A DNA stretch of 64,000 nucleotides from SHAN690 sp040221375 (GTDB taxonomy: Bacteria > Bacteroidota > Bacteroidia > Flavobacteriales_G > Salibacteraceae): contig JAVKEP010000110.1 in assembly GCA_040221375.1 (NCBI GenBank), positions 1 to 64,000 on the forward strand, in the 5' to 3' direction. Below are positions 1 through 7,292 of the stretch, in pieces. The notes under the pieces were generated by a model. That model did no database searches and was not told where the DNA came from. It was given only the letters and a program-made list of their open reading frames with translations. Within the stretch, counting starts at the first letter, position 1. Each line of letters begins with the position of its first letter. The position numbers and the translations under genes are program-made.

Positions 1-370
1 GATTTACAGAATAGTCATTTATAAAAAAGTTAACTAAGCTTTGACCATCTTTCTGGTTGTCCCAGTGCTTCCAAGCACGCCTAAAGTCATTTTTCGATGG
101 TTTTTTATTTGTCTTTAAAAGTGTTTCATAACACAATATTAAATCCGTTTTAAAACTGGATAGCTGGTCATTAATTTCTTTCGATTTAACCATTCGCGCT
201 GATAGTGGGAGGTCTTTAAAATCAACTATTTGCTTTTTTTGATTCCAATTTTTTGGCTCAATCTTAATTGATGTAGATGTCACAAATTTTTCACCATTAA
301 TGTATGTTCTTGCGGTAAGGGTGCTTTCTTTTGCTTCAGGGTGTGGGATGTAGTAACTTATCGTATTCAT
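1..370 (-). CDS. Tyrosine recombinase/integrase, N-terminal part (cut by window start)
   Basis: The reverse strand is open from an ATG at 370 to the window edge, giving about 123 residues beginning MNTISYYIPHPEAKES. Next come a short beta-rich arm (TARTYINGEKFVTSTSIKI), the motif EPKNWNQKKQ, and a helical segment with LKTNKKPSKNDFRRAW. This is the layout of the arm-type DNA-binding domain followed by the start of the SAM-like core-binding domain in Bacteroidota phage-type integrases. The catalytic R-H-R-Y domain lies outside the window, so family assignment rests on the N-terminus only. The gene reads away from a tRNA 3'-end remnant at 561-576, where the integrase of a tRNA-targeting island would be expected. 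No motif was found that would tell a conjugative element from a phage. Confidence 0.7.
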   Translation of the reverse strand, partial: MNTISYYIPHPEAKESTLTARTYINGEKFVTSTSIKIEPKNWNQKKQIVDFKDLPLSARMVKSKEINDQLSSFKTDLILCYETLLKTNKKPSKNDFRRAWKHWDNQKDGQSLVNFFINDYSVN

Positions 371-560
371 ATTCTTTTGATTTGAATACATATCATTACT
401 TGTGTAAAAAGTTTAAAAAAACTTTGTGTTCCGCTATGTGTTCTAAAAAACTTGAACACTAGCGAACATTCAGAGCCTTTCGCTATCGATAAATCAAACA
501 GATGTCGCTTTATATCGACCATAATTGATCTCAACTGTACAGTCATGTTCAATAACAGAA

Positions 561-576
561 GCCCAGGTGGGACCAC
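561..576 (+). other. Attachment-site remnant: 3' end of a tRNA gene
   Basis: The 16 bases gcccaggtgggaccac match the 3' half of the T-arm plus acceptor stem and discriminator of a Bacteroidota tRNA whose acceptor starts GGTCC, as I recall the CAT-anticodon Met/Ile2 type. The sequence just upstream does not continue as a tRNA body. Downstream, a terminator follows at once, as it would behind a real tRNA. This is the footprint of integration into a tRNA 3' end: the intact tRNA would lie at the far left end of the element, outside the window. The stretch 371-560 between the integrase start and this site holds no gene I can support. Confidence 0.6.
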
Positions 577-581
577 ATTAT

Positions 582-613
582 AAGCCCCTAAGTATTTGAT
601 TACTTGGGGGTTT
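582..613 (+). terminator. Intrinsic terminator behind the tRNA remnant
   Basis: A stem AAgCCCCtAAGTA pairs with TACTTgGGGGTTT around a TTTGAT loop. T-rich sequence follows on the plus strand, and the stem has an A-rich foot on the other side. It probably belonged to the original tRNA gene and marks the chromosomal side of the junction. Confidence 0.6.
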
Positions 614-1070
614 ATTGTTTGGTGTAAAACAATTGTGTAAAACTATTTTGATGTTTTTTGTACTCTGATGTCATTTCAAGGAACGTTTCACATCCTACGA
701 TTTCTTCCTGTTCCACTGAATTGAAGATCTTGGTTTCAGAACATTTCCCAAACGATTCTTAACCTGTACATCTTCAAAGATTTCGGGCACGACGGGTTTA
801 AAATTAAGTTAGATTTTGATCATTTCCAATCGGTGATTTCTTCGTCTTTTTTGTATTGATTTTTGTTCGATTCTTTTCCTTCTTTCCAAGACCTTGTTTT
901 GCCATTCTAGGTACACATCTTCCGAGGTACAGTCCCCTGACCTCTGAATTGCGCACTATTCCCGATGTTCTAAATGGGGTAAAGAATCAGCCCCCTATGT
1001 GGCTTTATGTCGGATCCATTGATCTGTGATGTTTCATCTTATAGCAACTCCTAGTTCCATATCTTTACAC
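614..1070. other. A+T-rich intergenic region with little supported content
   Basis: Between the tRNA-type terminator and the hip operators there is no long reading frame. The only candidate gene is a 33-codon basic ORF on the minus strand (804-905). A weak hairpin-like stretch around 960-1010 (cccgatgttc to gtggctttat) has no convincing poly-T end. Nothing else is recognised. Confidence 0.5.
804..905 (-). CDS. Possible small basic protein, 33 aa
   Basis: A minus-strand frame starts ATG at 905 and ends TAA at 804, encoding a very lysine-rich peptide beginning MAKQGLGKKEKNRTKINTKK. The composition resembles short, highly basic nucleic-acid-binding or ribosome-associated peptides of Bacteroidota, but I recognise no family. 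No clear -7 element or ribosome-binding site was found. The frame could be chance in A+T-rich DNA. It is listed because the lysine-rich run is continuous to the stop. Confidence 0.3.
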   Translation of the reverse strand: MAKQGLGKKEKNRTKINTKKTKKSPIGNDQNLT

Positions 1071-1208
1071 TATATGCTTATGCATATAGAAAGCTGAAAT
1101 CATAAATTATTATATGTAAATGCATATAGATGATTTGTTTTATGCTAGATTATATCTAAATGCATATAATTAGGATATATTCATTACTTTTATATTCAAA
1201 AGCATATA
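1071..1208 (+). promoter_or_regulatory. Four phased HipB-type operators
   Basis: Four 18-bp imperfect inverted repeats of the form TATAT-N8-ATATA start at 1071, 1111, 1151 and 1191, exactly 40 bp apart. Their inner bases are GCTTATGC, GTAAATGC, CTAAATGC and TCAAAAGC. The last one ends at 1208, directly before the hipB start codon. The E. coli hipBA operators are also 18-bp sites (TATCC-N8-GGATA) present in four copies, so binding and autoregulation by the adjacent HipB is the obvious reading. The site sequence, number and spacing are seen directly; the binding protein is inferred. Confidence 0.8.
1185..1192 (+). promoter_or_regulatory. Candidate -7 element of the hipBST promoter
   Basis: TACTTTTA fits the Bacteroidota -7 consensus TAnnTTTG except for the last base. 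It lies 24 bp before the hipB ATG and overlaps the left edge of the fourth operator, so a bound repressor would cover the polymerase site. Confidence 0.4.
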
Positions 1209-1418
1209 ATGAATGAGTTAGCCACTTTTGTTAAGGAAAGAAGGAAGGAGGTTGGAATGACCCAAGAGGAATTCGCTGAGAGGGCGGGTGTCGCCTTGAC
1301 AGTCATCAGAAAAATCGAGCAGGGAAAGACCAACCTCAATATGGAGAAGGTGAACTTGGTGCTCAAGATGTTCGGACACAAGTTAGTGCCCGTAAGTAGT
1401 AGAGATATTGAAGCATGA
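1209..1418 (+). CDS. hipB: HipB-like antitoxin, HTH transcriptional regulator
   Basis: This 69-residue protein is essentially one Cro/C1-type helix-turn-helix. MTQEEFAERAGVALTVIRKIEQG covers helices 2 and 3 at about residues 17-39, followed by NLNMEKVNLVLKMFG, as in short HipB/Y4mF-type regulators. In HipBA and HipBST systems the protein binds operators upstream of its own operon and helps hold the toxin kinase inactive. Here four operator-like repeats lie directly upstream, the last touching the ATG. The stop codon overlaps the start of hipS (ATGA), so the two are translationally coupled. There is no C-terminal extension beyond the DNA-binding domain. Confidence 0.85.
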   Translation: MNELATFVKERRKEVGMTQEEFAERAGVALTVIRKIEQGKTNLNMEKVNLVLKMFGHKLVPVSSRDIEA

Positions 1419-1738
1419 GACAGGGAAATGTATACTATAAGGATATCCTAGCGGGTGTAATTACGGAAACGAATGATGGCGAGTATGTATATCAGTATGC
1501 TGATGAGTATATAAAACAGCATCCCAATGACTTTATTACGTTCACTATGCCCGTGAGAGAGGAACCATATAAAGAGAAGAGGTTGTTTCCATTCTTTGAG
1601 GGATTGATTCCAGAGGGGTGGTTACTCGATATCGCAGCTACCAACTGGAAGGTAAACCGAAACGATCGGATGGGACTTCTCTTGGCGTGCTGTAAGAATT
1701 GTATCGGGGCAGTGAGTGTTAAACCAATTAAGAAATAG
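1415..1738 (+). CDS. hipS: HipS-like protein (HipA N-subdomain 1 as a separate protein)
   Basis: The 107-residue protein matches the N-terminal subdomain of HipA. It has a beta-rich start (VYYKDILAGVITETNDGEYVYQYADEY), then FEGLIPEGWLLDIAA at about residues 65-79, and an end at the GAVSV strand where this subdomain normally closes. In single-chain HipA it is fused to the kinase; in HipBST systems it is a separate protein, HipS, reported to act as the antitoxin. The gene overlaps hipB by 4 nt and is followed after 2 nt by hipT. Its natural end and the separate hipT ATG argue for a genuine three-gene system rather than a frameshifted hipA. Which subunit neutralises the toxin here is not shown by sequence. 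Confidence 0.8.
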   Translation: MRQGNVYYKDILAGVITETNDGEYVYQYADEYIKQHPNDFITFTMPVREEPYKEKRLFPFFEGLIPEGWLLDIAATNWKVNRNDRMGLLLACCKNCIGAVSVKPIKK

Positions 1739-1740
1739 AG

Positions 1741-2703
1741 ATGGGGAAGAAGTGCTTATTCTGCTATAAAGTTCTTGAAGGTGAGACTGAGTACCATAAA
1801 AAGTGCGCAGAAGAATTCTTTGGCGAGCCAAACCCACCTGAAATCGAATATTCATTGAGTCAAATGGATGACTTGGCGAAGAACATCGTAGAGCGCAGCG
1901 TATCTGTCCCCGGTGTTCAGGCCAAACTGTCTATGTCGCTGATCAAATCAACTAAGGAAAACTCTAACACAAGATTAACAGTGATTGGTATGCTGGGTGG
2001 ACAATACATATTCAAACCACCATCTGATCAGTACCCTGAAATGCCAGCCAATGAGCATTTGACTATGCGTATTGCTGAAGCGTTTGGAATCAAGGTGGTG
2101 CCGTCATCTTTAATTAGATTGCAATCTGGAGAACTATCATACATTACTCGAAGAGTGGATCGTACTTCGGATAATGAGAAGGTGCATATGTTGGACATGT
2201 TCCAAATCACAGAAGCATTTGACAAGTACAGAAGTTCTATGGAGAGGGTGGGAAAGGCAATTGAGCTTCACTCCGCTAATACTCTCTTGGATCAGATACT
2301 CTATTTGGAGTTGGCCATCTTCTCTTTTCTCTTCGGCAATAATGATATGCACCTAAAGAATTTCTCCATGCTTCAATCAGAGTCAGGGTGGACACTATCA
2401 CCTGCTTACGATTTGCTGAATGCGGCAATCATCAACCCCGAAGATCAAGAAGAATCGGCATTAACGCTGCAGGGCAAGAAAAAGAAGCTTAAACGAAAGC
2501 ATTTTGAAAGTTTGGGGGATTCTCTTGGTCTAACGAATAAGCAGATTGCCGGAGCTTTCAAAAGGATGCTGAAGAACAAGCCAAAAGCCGATGAGCTAAT
2601 AGCGGAGTCATTCTTATCAAAAGCTATGAAGGAGAACTACTTATCACTCATCAATGAACGTTATGTCCAACTTGGCTTAATCACAGACGACATAAAAGAG
2701 TGA
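1741..2703 (+). CDS. hipT: HipT-like toxin, HipA-family serine/threonine kinase
   Basis: This 320-residue protein holds the HipA kinase core: a phosphate-loop-like segment SVSVPGVQAKLS at about 53-64, the ATP lysine in YIFKPPS (K92), the catalytic loop GNNDMHLKN at 199-207 (D202, N207), and the metal-binding aspartate in SPAYDLL (D224). All key kinase residues look present, so it is likely active. HipA/HipT kinases phosphorylate aminoacyl-tRNA synthetases (GltX, TrpS) and stop growth; the target here is unknown. The N-terminus adds a small C-x2-C...H-x3-C motif (residues 5-22) resembling a zinc knuckle. No terminator is evident in the 111 bp after the gene. Confidence 0.85.
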   Translation: MGKKCLFCYKVLEGETEYHKKCAEEFFGEPNPPEIEYSLSQMDDLAKNIVERSVSVPGVQAKLSMSLIKSTKENSNTRLTVIGMLGGQYIFKPPSDQYPEMPANEHLTMRIAEAFGIKVVPSSLIRLQSGELSYITRRVDRTSDNEKVHMLDMFQITEAFDKYRSSMERVGKAIELHSANTLLDQILYLELAIFSFLFGNNDMHLKNFSMLQSESGWTLSPAYDLLNAAIINPEDQEESALTLQGKKKKLKRKHFESLGDSLGLTNKQIAGAFKRMLKNKPKADELIAESFLSKAMKENYLSLINERYVQLGLITDDIKE

Positions 2704-2814
2704 AAACCTTCCTTGTGTAGGTGTAATACCCCAAATCATAGGACATGATTCAGTCAATGACAAGTCAGATTGAATATCCTGTTATCATGCCGCTCTTTTC
2801 CTTTTCACAGCCCA

Positions 2815-3162
2815 TCAAGCCCCCAACACATATTTCCAGGCCTCCGGAATCATGTCGTCAAACTCTCCTTTGCGTGCGGAAAAACAGGCGCGAAAGACTA
2901 GCTTCACTTCTTCTTCGTTCAGGAAATGGCTTTGAGGTAAAACGAGTGCATCATTGACAACGGAGAACCCGTCTAGGTAGGTGTTGATGCGTTCGGTCAT
3001 GACCTCTCGTGCTGCCTTGAGGAGGTCACCATGCGATGGGTTTCGCTGTCTCAGCACTTGCTTGGCAGCCACCACGGCCTCAGGTCTGAAATCTTCGCTT
3101 TGCTCGATCACGCGGATCAAGAATACCGTTGGGCGGGAATGGTATTGCAGCTCGAGCTCCAT
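2815..3162 (-). CDS. Hypothetical protein, 115 aa
   Basis: A soluble protein of mixed helix and strand with no signal peptide or membrane segment and no motif I recognise. It begins MELELQYHSRPTVFLIRVIEQS and carries an amphipathic central part (AAREVMTERINTYLDGFSVVND). It lies 28 bp downstream of the DUF547 gene on the same strand and may be cotranscribed with it. Codon use resembles the surrounding core genes rather than the hip region. It is likely a real gene given the full-length open frame and reasonable composition, but function is unknown. Confidence 0.6.
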   Translation of the reverse strand: MELELQYHSRPTVFLIRVIEQSEDFRPEAVVAAKQVLRQRNPSHGDLLKAAREVMTERINTYLDGFSVVNDALVLPQSHFLNEEEVKLVFRACFSARKGEFDDMIPEAWKYVLGA

Positions 3163-3190
3163 AGATGTACACTAAGATAACCTACAAGTT

Positions 3191-3958
3191 TCATTGAGCG
3201 TTGAGCTCCCAGTTGTAATCCAAGTAATCAATGTCGGCATCGGAGGCAATGGAATCGTCGCTGATGGAGTTCAAGTACTCAGCGAGGGACGATGAATCCG
3301 TAAAATCGCCTTTGTACCAGCGAAAGATCTTTGAGACCTTGGGGTTGGGAGATCCTGTGAGGTTCTTCATCTGATCGTTGACAAAGTCGCTCGCTTGTTC
3401 GGCCAGCTGAGCATCCACTTCCTCTGCCGTGTAGGCTTCGGTTCGCAATTTTGGACAGCCCTTGGCCGCGCATACCAATCCAAAATGGATCATGGGTTGG
3501 TCAAATTGGGCGCGAATGATTCCGTGTTCGATTTGGTTGAGGTCGTATTCTCGGCCTTCGATGTTGATGAACTTGACATCCCATGGTGAAACAACGAAAG
3601 GCAGCGTAACGGGAGTGATGTCCTTAATGCTGGTAATCGGGTAATTGCGCACAATAAGCTGCAAGGTGAAAGCATTGTAAGCATTGATCCAGTAGGCCAA
3701 TTGCTCGCTTTTGGTCCAGTGCTTGTCGTTTGGATGGTTTTCAGAAAGTAGGTCTAAGTATACATTGAATTTGGCGCTGTCTTGCTGCAAACGTCCGTAG
3801 TCTACCATGCCATTGCTGTCCACGTATTCCTGTAAAATCTCTGTAAAGAGATCGTGCTTGATAGGCCGTGAGTCTGAATCCACCTTGTCCACCGCACATG
3901 AATGCAGCAGGAACAGCATTACCAAGGCTGAGCAGGTAGCGATTATTGTTTTGTTCAT
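3191..3958 (-). CDS. DUF547-domain lipoprotein
   Basis: I start at the ATG at 3958, which gives a lipoprotein signal (MNKTIIATCSALVMLFLLHSC) with cysteine after LHS; the frame stays open further upstream, but the extra residues look non-coding. The mature part contains the DUF547 hallmarks: WTKSEQLAYWINAYNAFTLQLI, then NQIEHGIIRAQFDQPMIHFGLVCAAKGCPKL, and a C-terminal KIFRWYKGDF. DUF547 proteins are widespread secreted or outer-membrane-attached proteins of unknown biochemical role. It is divergent from the SDR gene at 4075. The family call is firm; the function is not. Confidence 0.85.
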   Translation of the reverse strand: MNKTIIATCSALVMLFLLHSCAVDKVDSDSRPIKHDLFTEILQEYVDSNGMVDYGRLQQDSAKFNVYLDLLSENHPNDKHWTKSEQLAYWINAYNAFTLQLIVRNYPITSIKDITPVTLPFVVSPWDVKFINIEGREYDLNQIEHGIIRAQFDQPMIHFGLVCAAKGCPKLRTEAYTAEEVDAQLAEQASDFVNDQMKNLTGSPNPKVSKIFRWYKGDFTDSSSLAEYLNSISDDSIASDADIDYLDYNWELNAQ

Positions 3959-4074
3959 CCTCGTCAAAGACGCAAGGAAAGCCTTTTCATTACAAGTTTT
4001 CATGACCATTTGGTTCGTAAAGGGAGGAAGCTTAGCACGATTATTCAACAAAAACTCCTTCGTTTGTACTCACA

Positions 4075-4872
4075 ATGCCTAGCTCAAACCATTGGAAGGA
4101 TAAAAATGTTTGGATCACCGGCGCGTCAAGCGGTATCGGTGCGGCATTTGCACGTGCTTTTGCCGCAAGTGGCGCTAAGGTTGTTTTGAGCAGCCGCAGT
4201 TCAGACAAACTGAACGCCTTGGCAGATTCCTTGAAGGGCACGGGTCACACCGTTGTAACCATGGATGTTTCCAACGAAGCCTCCATCCAAGAGGCATTGG
4301 CGCTAAACAAGGATGCAGTAAATTGCGTGGATGTCTTGGTAAACAACGCCGGCATCAGTCAACGCGCACTAACCTGGGAGGCCTCCCGCGCATCGGAGCG
4401 CATGATCATGGAAACGAATTTTTTCGGCGCTACTGCCATGGCCAAGGCGGTGCTGCCAGGTATGATGGAGCGCAAGCAAGGCGTCATCATCAACATGAGT
4501 TCACCAGCGGGTGCATTTGGCTTTCCCTTGAGATCCTCCTATTCGGCGTCTAAACACGCATTGCACGGCTATTTTGAGACCCTACGAGCGGAACTCAAAG
4601 GAAAGGGCATACACATTCTGATGGCGCTTCCGGGAAGGGTACGGACCAATATGTCGGTCAACGCTATGACCGGAGATGGAGGCAAGCAAGGAACGAGAGA
4701 CACACGCCTTGAATCCGGAATTTCTGCCGATGAATGCGCCAGAAAAATCATGCGCGCTGCTGAGAAAAAAAGAGCGGAGATCTACCTTGGCCGCGAACAA
4801 ATACTCATTTATATCAAACGATTCTTCCCCTCGATCTTTCGATCGATCGTAACCAAATTCAAGCCTGATTAA
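4075..4872 (+). CDS. SDR-family oxidoreductase
   Basis: A 265-residue classical short-chain dehydrogenase/reductase. The cofactor motif TGASSGIG is at 15-22, NNAG at 90-93, and the catalytic serine at about 142-143 with Tyr156-x3-Lys160 (YSASK). Arg41 after the second strand (SSR) would favour NADP(H). It most resembles the SDR group that acts on lipids or steroids (DHRS7-like), including the LPGRVRTNM segment after the active site and a basic C-terminus, but the substrate cannot be read from sequence. A VOC-family gene follows after 1 nt, so the two form an operon and may act on the same metabolite. Confidence 0.85.
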   Translation: MPSSNHWKDKNVWITGASSGIGAAFARAFAASGAKVVLSSRSSDKLNALADSLKGTGHTVVTMDVSNEASIQEALALNKDAVNCVDVLVNNAGISQRALTWEASRASERMIMETNFFGATAMAKAVLPGMMERKQGVIINMSSPAGAFGFPLRSSYSASKHALHGYFETLRAELKGKGIHILMALPGRVRTNMSVNAMTGDGGKQGTRDTRLESGISADECARKIMRAAEKKRAEIYLGREQILIYIKRFFPSIFRSIVTKFKPD

Positions 4873-4873
4873 G

Positions 4874-5914
4874 ATGATAAACGGAATTCAACAAGTTGGA
4901 ATAGGCACGCCCAATGTGCACGACTCATTTAAGTGGTACCGAAAAAACTTTGGATTTGACGTCCCCGTTTTTGACGAGGCTGCCGAGGCTCCACTGATGA
5001 CCCAATACACCGGAGACAAGGTGCAGTCGCGCCATGCAATTTTGGCCATGAATTTGAACGGCGGTGGTGGAATGGAGATTTGGCAATATACCAGCCGTGT
5101 TCCAGCTCCACAGCCCGAATTTTCATTGCGCAGGCCAGGCTTATTGGTGACACGAATTAAATGTGATAACGCAAGTGCAGCGGTCGCTGGATTAGGTGCA
5201 TGTAACCCAAGCGAGATCCAAAAAGACCCCATGGGAAAGGCTTCTTTCTCTGTGGTTGACCCCTATGGTAACCCATTCATCATTGCTGAGTCCGACAATT
5301 GGTACCGGCGAAAGAAGAATCAATTTGGAGGGATCGAAGGCATCATGATTGGAGTCACCGACATGGACAAGGCACTAACCTTCTACCGAGACGTCATGAA
5401 GATCGATGACGTTCTGTCGGATGAAGAGCGAGTGTTCGACGACCTCAAAGGATTGAAAGACGGTGGTGAGACCTATAGAAGAGTGCGATTGGCGCCTAAG
5501 CAAAGAAACAACGGCGCGTTTTCAAAAGTATTTGGAGCCTTCTTCATTGAGCTTCTGCAAGTAAAGTCGGCCGAGCCCTTGGAGCACAACATGAAGGACA
5601 GGTTCTGGGGCGATCAAGGGTACATCCACCTGTGCTTTGACGTAAACAAAATGGATTCAATAAAAGAGCGCGCGGATCGACTGAACAACGCGTTTACCAT
5701 CGACACAGGTGATGCGTTTTCTATGGGTGAGGCTGCTGGAAGATTCGCCTACGTTGAAGATCCAGACGGTACGTTGATCGAACTCGTGGAGACGGAAAAA
5801 ATTACCATCTCCAAGAAATTGGGGTGGAGGATCACGCTGAGCGAATCTAGGAAGAACAAACCCCTGCCAGACTTCTTGTTCAGCGTTATTGGAATGACGC
5901 GGGTGAAGGACTAG
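4874..5914 (+). CDS. Two-module VOC (glyoxalase/dioxygenase-like) protein
   Basis: The 346 residues hold two vicinal-oxygen-chelate modules. The first runs from IQQVGIGTPNVHDSFKWYRKNFGFD at the N-terminus to VVDPYGNPFII at about 130-140. The second runs from EGIMIGVTDMDKALTFYRDVM to YVEDPDGTLIELVE at about 155-315. Metal-ligand positions appear partly kept (His in IHLCFDV, Glu in LIELVE). Such double-module proteins include extradiol dioxygenases and glyoxalase-like enzymes; the reaction here is open. It starts 1 nt after the SDR stop, indicating one transcript. It ends convergently with the acyltransferase gene, overlapping it by 4 nt. Confidence 0.75.
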   Translation: MINGIQQVGIGTPNVHDSFKWYRKNFGFDVPVFDEAAEAPLMTQYTGDKVQSRHAILAMNLNGGGGMEIWQYTSRVPAPQPEFSLRRPGLLVTRIKCDNASAAVAGLGACNPSEIQKDPMGKASFSVVDPYGNPFIIAESDNWYRRKKNQFGGIEGIMIGVTDMDKALTFYRDVMKIDDVLSDEERVFDDLKGLKDGGETYRRVRLAPKQRNNGAFSKVFGAFFIELLQVKSAEPLEHNMKDRFWGDQGYIHLCFDVNKMDSIKERADRLNNAFTIDTGDAFSMGEAAGRFAYVEDPDGTLIELVETEKITISKKLGWRITLSESRKNKPLPDFLFSVIGMTRVKD

Positions 5915-7173
5915 GTCCGTGAGATCAAGCCGCGTACCTCGTCGTGGAGCGCTTGGAATTCTGCTCGTCTCCCCATGAACTTCCAGTTCTTACGCGCAAA
6001 AATGTACTCATCTACCATCTCAATGCCCATGAGGGTGAGAAGCACAAAACCCAAAGGAATCGAAGCTCCTACCCAGCCTAATTGAGCAAAGCTGAGGATG
6101 GTGATGACCGTTAGTGCAATCAGATAAAACACCATGGTGCCAAAAATGGTGACTGTATTGTTGAAGATGACGTCTTTGATTTTATGCTTGATGAGCCACG
6201 TTGTGAAGCTGTAAGGAAGGACAATGGTCAACCATGCCATAACCATGAACGGAGCCAGGATGATCATCTGAAATAAGTAGACATCTTTTCCATACCGTTG
6301 CTTTAACAGGCCTTCCTGGTAGGGGTTGAGATTGAGGGAGGCTGCTTGTGATTTCCATTCTTCTGAAAGGGCAGATGGGCCTAAGCGATTCATTGCGTTC
6401 ACCAACGCTTGTTCTTCCTCAAACGGAGAAGCATCTTCGATTGCCCAATTTCTCCTCAGCTCTTGGCGGTCGAGGCGCAAGGCCATCAACGCCAGCTCGG
6501 TAAGGTGGTCGTCTTTATAGGCGGCTACTTGAATGAAGTTTTCTTCCAGCGAAGATTGAATTTCGGAAGTCAGGGCTTCGTACGCCTTGTTTGCATTGAT
6601 TGCGTGCAGGCTGTCAAACTTTGCCACGTCTATCGGAGCGCAAAAATTGACCATCACCGAACCTCGAAACCAGCGAAACCGGGTGTAGTTCGTAGCTACC
6701 GGAACCACGTACATTTTCTTTCCTCCATGCTTGTGCACAAAGTCCAATGCCAGACGTGCCGTTCCTTTACGGATGGGTTGAAGCGTTTTCTCCTGCACAC
6801 AAATCCCTTCAGAAAAAATCAGCACCCGCCCCCCTTTGTCGAAGAGCGAGTAGCAATCCCTGAAACTCTGATCGTTTTTATTCAACGACGAGAAACCATC
6901 CCTGATTCGGTAGACGGGAAGCATGAAAATGGCGCGAAACAGGGCATTCAACGCCTTTTTTTCAAAAACGTCGCCGCGCACCAATACGTGCGTTGGATAG
7001 CGAGAAATTAGGGGCGCGAAGAGGTAATCGATGGCCGAATTTGGGTGGGTGCAAGCGAATATGATGGGCCCATCGGTGGGGAGGTCTTTTTCGTAGCGTA
7101 CATAAGCTCGTTTGAACCAACCGCGTACAGCCAATGCGATCCAGTGCCTGAGCGTATGAAAGAGAAACATCAC
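5911..7173 (-). CDS. PlsC-type lysophospholipid acyltransferase family protein with C-terminal membrane segments
   Basis: A 420-residue protein. The N-terminal acyltransferase domain shows the HPNSAID motif (about 43-49), a FSEG block (about 124) and KGTARLALDF, matching the H-x4/5-D, FPEG and proline blocks of glycerolipid acyltransferases. Here the His-Asp spacing is five residues, as in the HPN-type members of the family. The C-terminal third adds hydrophobic segments (IILAPFMVMAWLTIVLP and VFYLIALTVITILSF plus a third), so it is likely an inner-membrane enzyme that acylates a lysophospholipid or glycerol-phosphate. Two ATGs lie at 7173 and 7170; either could be the start. It is convergent with the VOC gene. 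Confidence 0.8.
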   Translation of the reverse strand: MMFLFHTLRHWIALAVRGWFKRAYVRYEKDLPTDGPIIFACTHPNSAIDYLFAPLISRYPTHVLVRGDVFEKKALNALFRAIFMLPVYRIRDGFSSLNKNDQSFRDCYSLFDKGGRVLIFSEGICVQEKTLQPIRKGTARLALDFVHKHGGKKMYVVPVATNYTRFRWFRGSVMVNFCAPIDVAKFDSLHAINANKAYEALTSEIQSSLEENFIQVAAYKDDHLTELALMALRLDRQELRRNWAIEDASPFEEEQALVNAMNRLGPSALSEEWKSQAASLNLNPYQEGLLKQRYGKDVYLFQMIILAPFMVMAWLTIVLPYSFTTWLIKHKIKDVIFNNTVTIFGTMVFYLIALTVITILSFAQLGWVGASIPLGFVLLTLMGIEMVDEYIFARKNWKFMGRRAEFQALHDEVRGLISRT

Positions 7174-7177
7174 GGTG

Positions 7178-7185
7178 CAAATGTA
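7178..7185 (-). promoter_or_regulatory. Candidate -7 element for the acyltransferase gene
   Basis: On the minus strand the sequence reads TACATTTG, a perfect TAnnTTTG. Its first base lies only 12 bp from the annotated ATG, closer than the 25-31 bp seen at other genes here, so either the leader is very short or the match is fortuitous. Confidence 0.35.
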
Positions 7186-7267
7186 GCCCTGCGATGCTTA
7201 GGTGATTCATCCCAAAATGCGCAGAGTTAATTTAGGTGAAAGCACATGAAAACTGCCTGAGGCTTCG

Positions 7268-7275
7268 TAATCTTG
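7268..7275 (+). promoter_or_regulatory. Candidate -7 element for the aldehyde dehydrogenase gene
   Basis: TAATCTTG matches TAnnTTTG at all but one base and sits 25 bp before the ATG at 7293, the spacing shared by several other promoters in this window. No clear TTG -33 element was found at the right distance. Confidence 0.4.
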
Positions 7276-7292
7276 CGCAAACTTAACGAACC

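Noticed and set aside
367..576. A 69-codon minus-strand frame beginning inside the tRNA remnant
   Set aside because: Its start lies in the att sequence, its composition is not protein-like, and it overlaps the integrase start region.
1415..2703. hipS and hipT as one hipA gene broken by a frameshift
   Set aside because: hipS ends at the normal boundary of the N-subdomain, hipT has its own ATG 2 nt later and an added cysteine motif, and split genes of this form are common in Bacteroidota.
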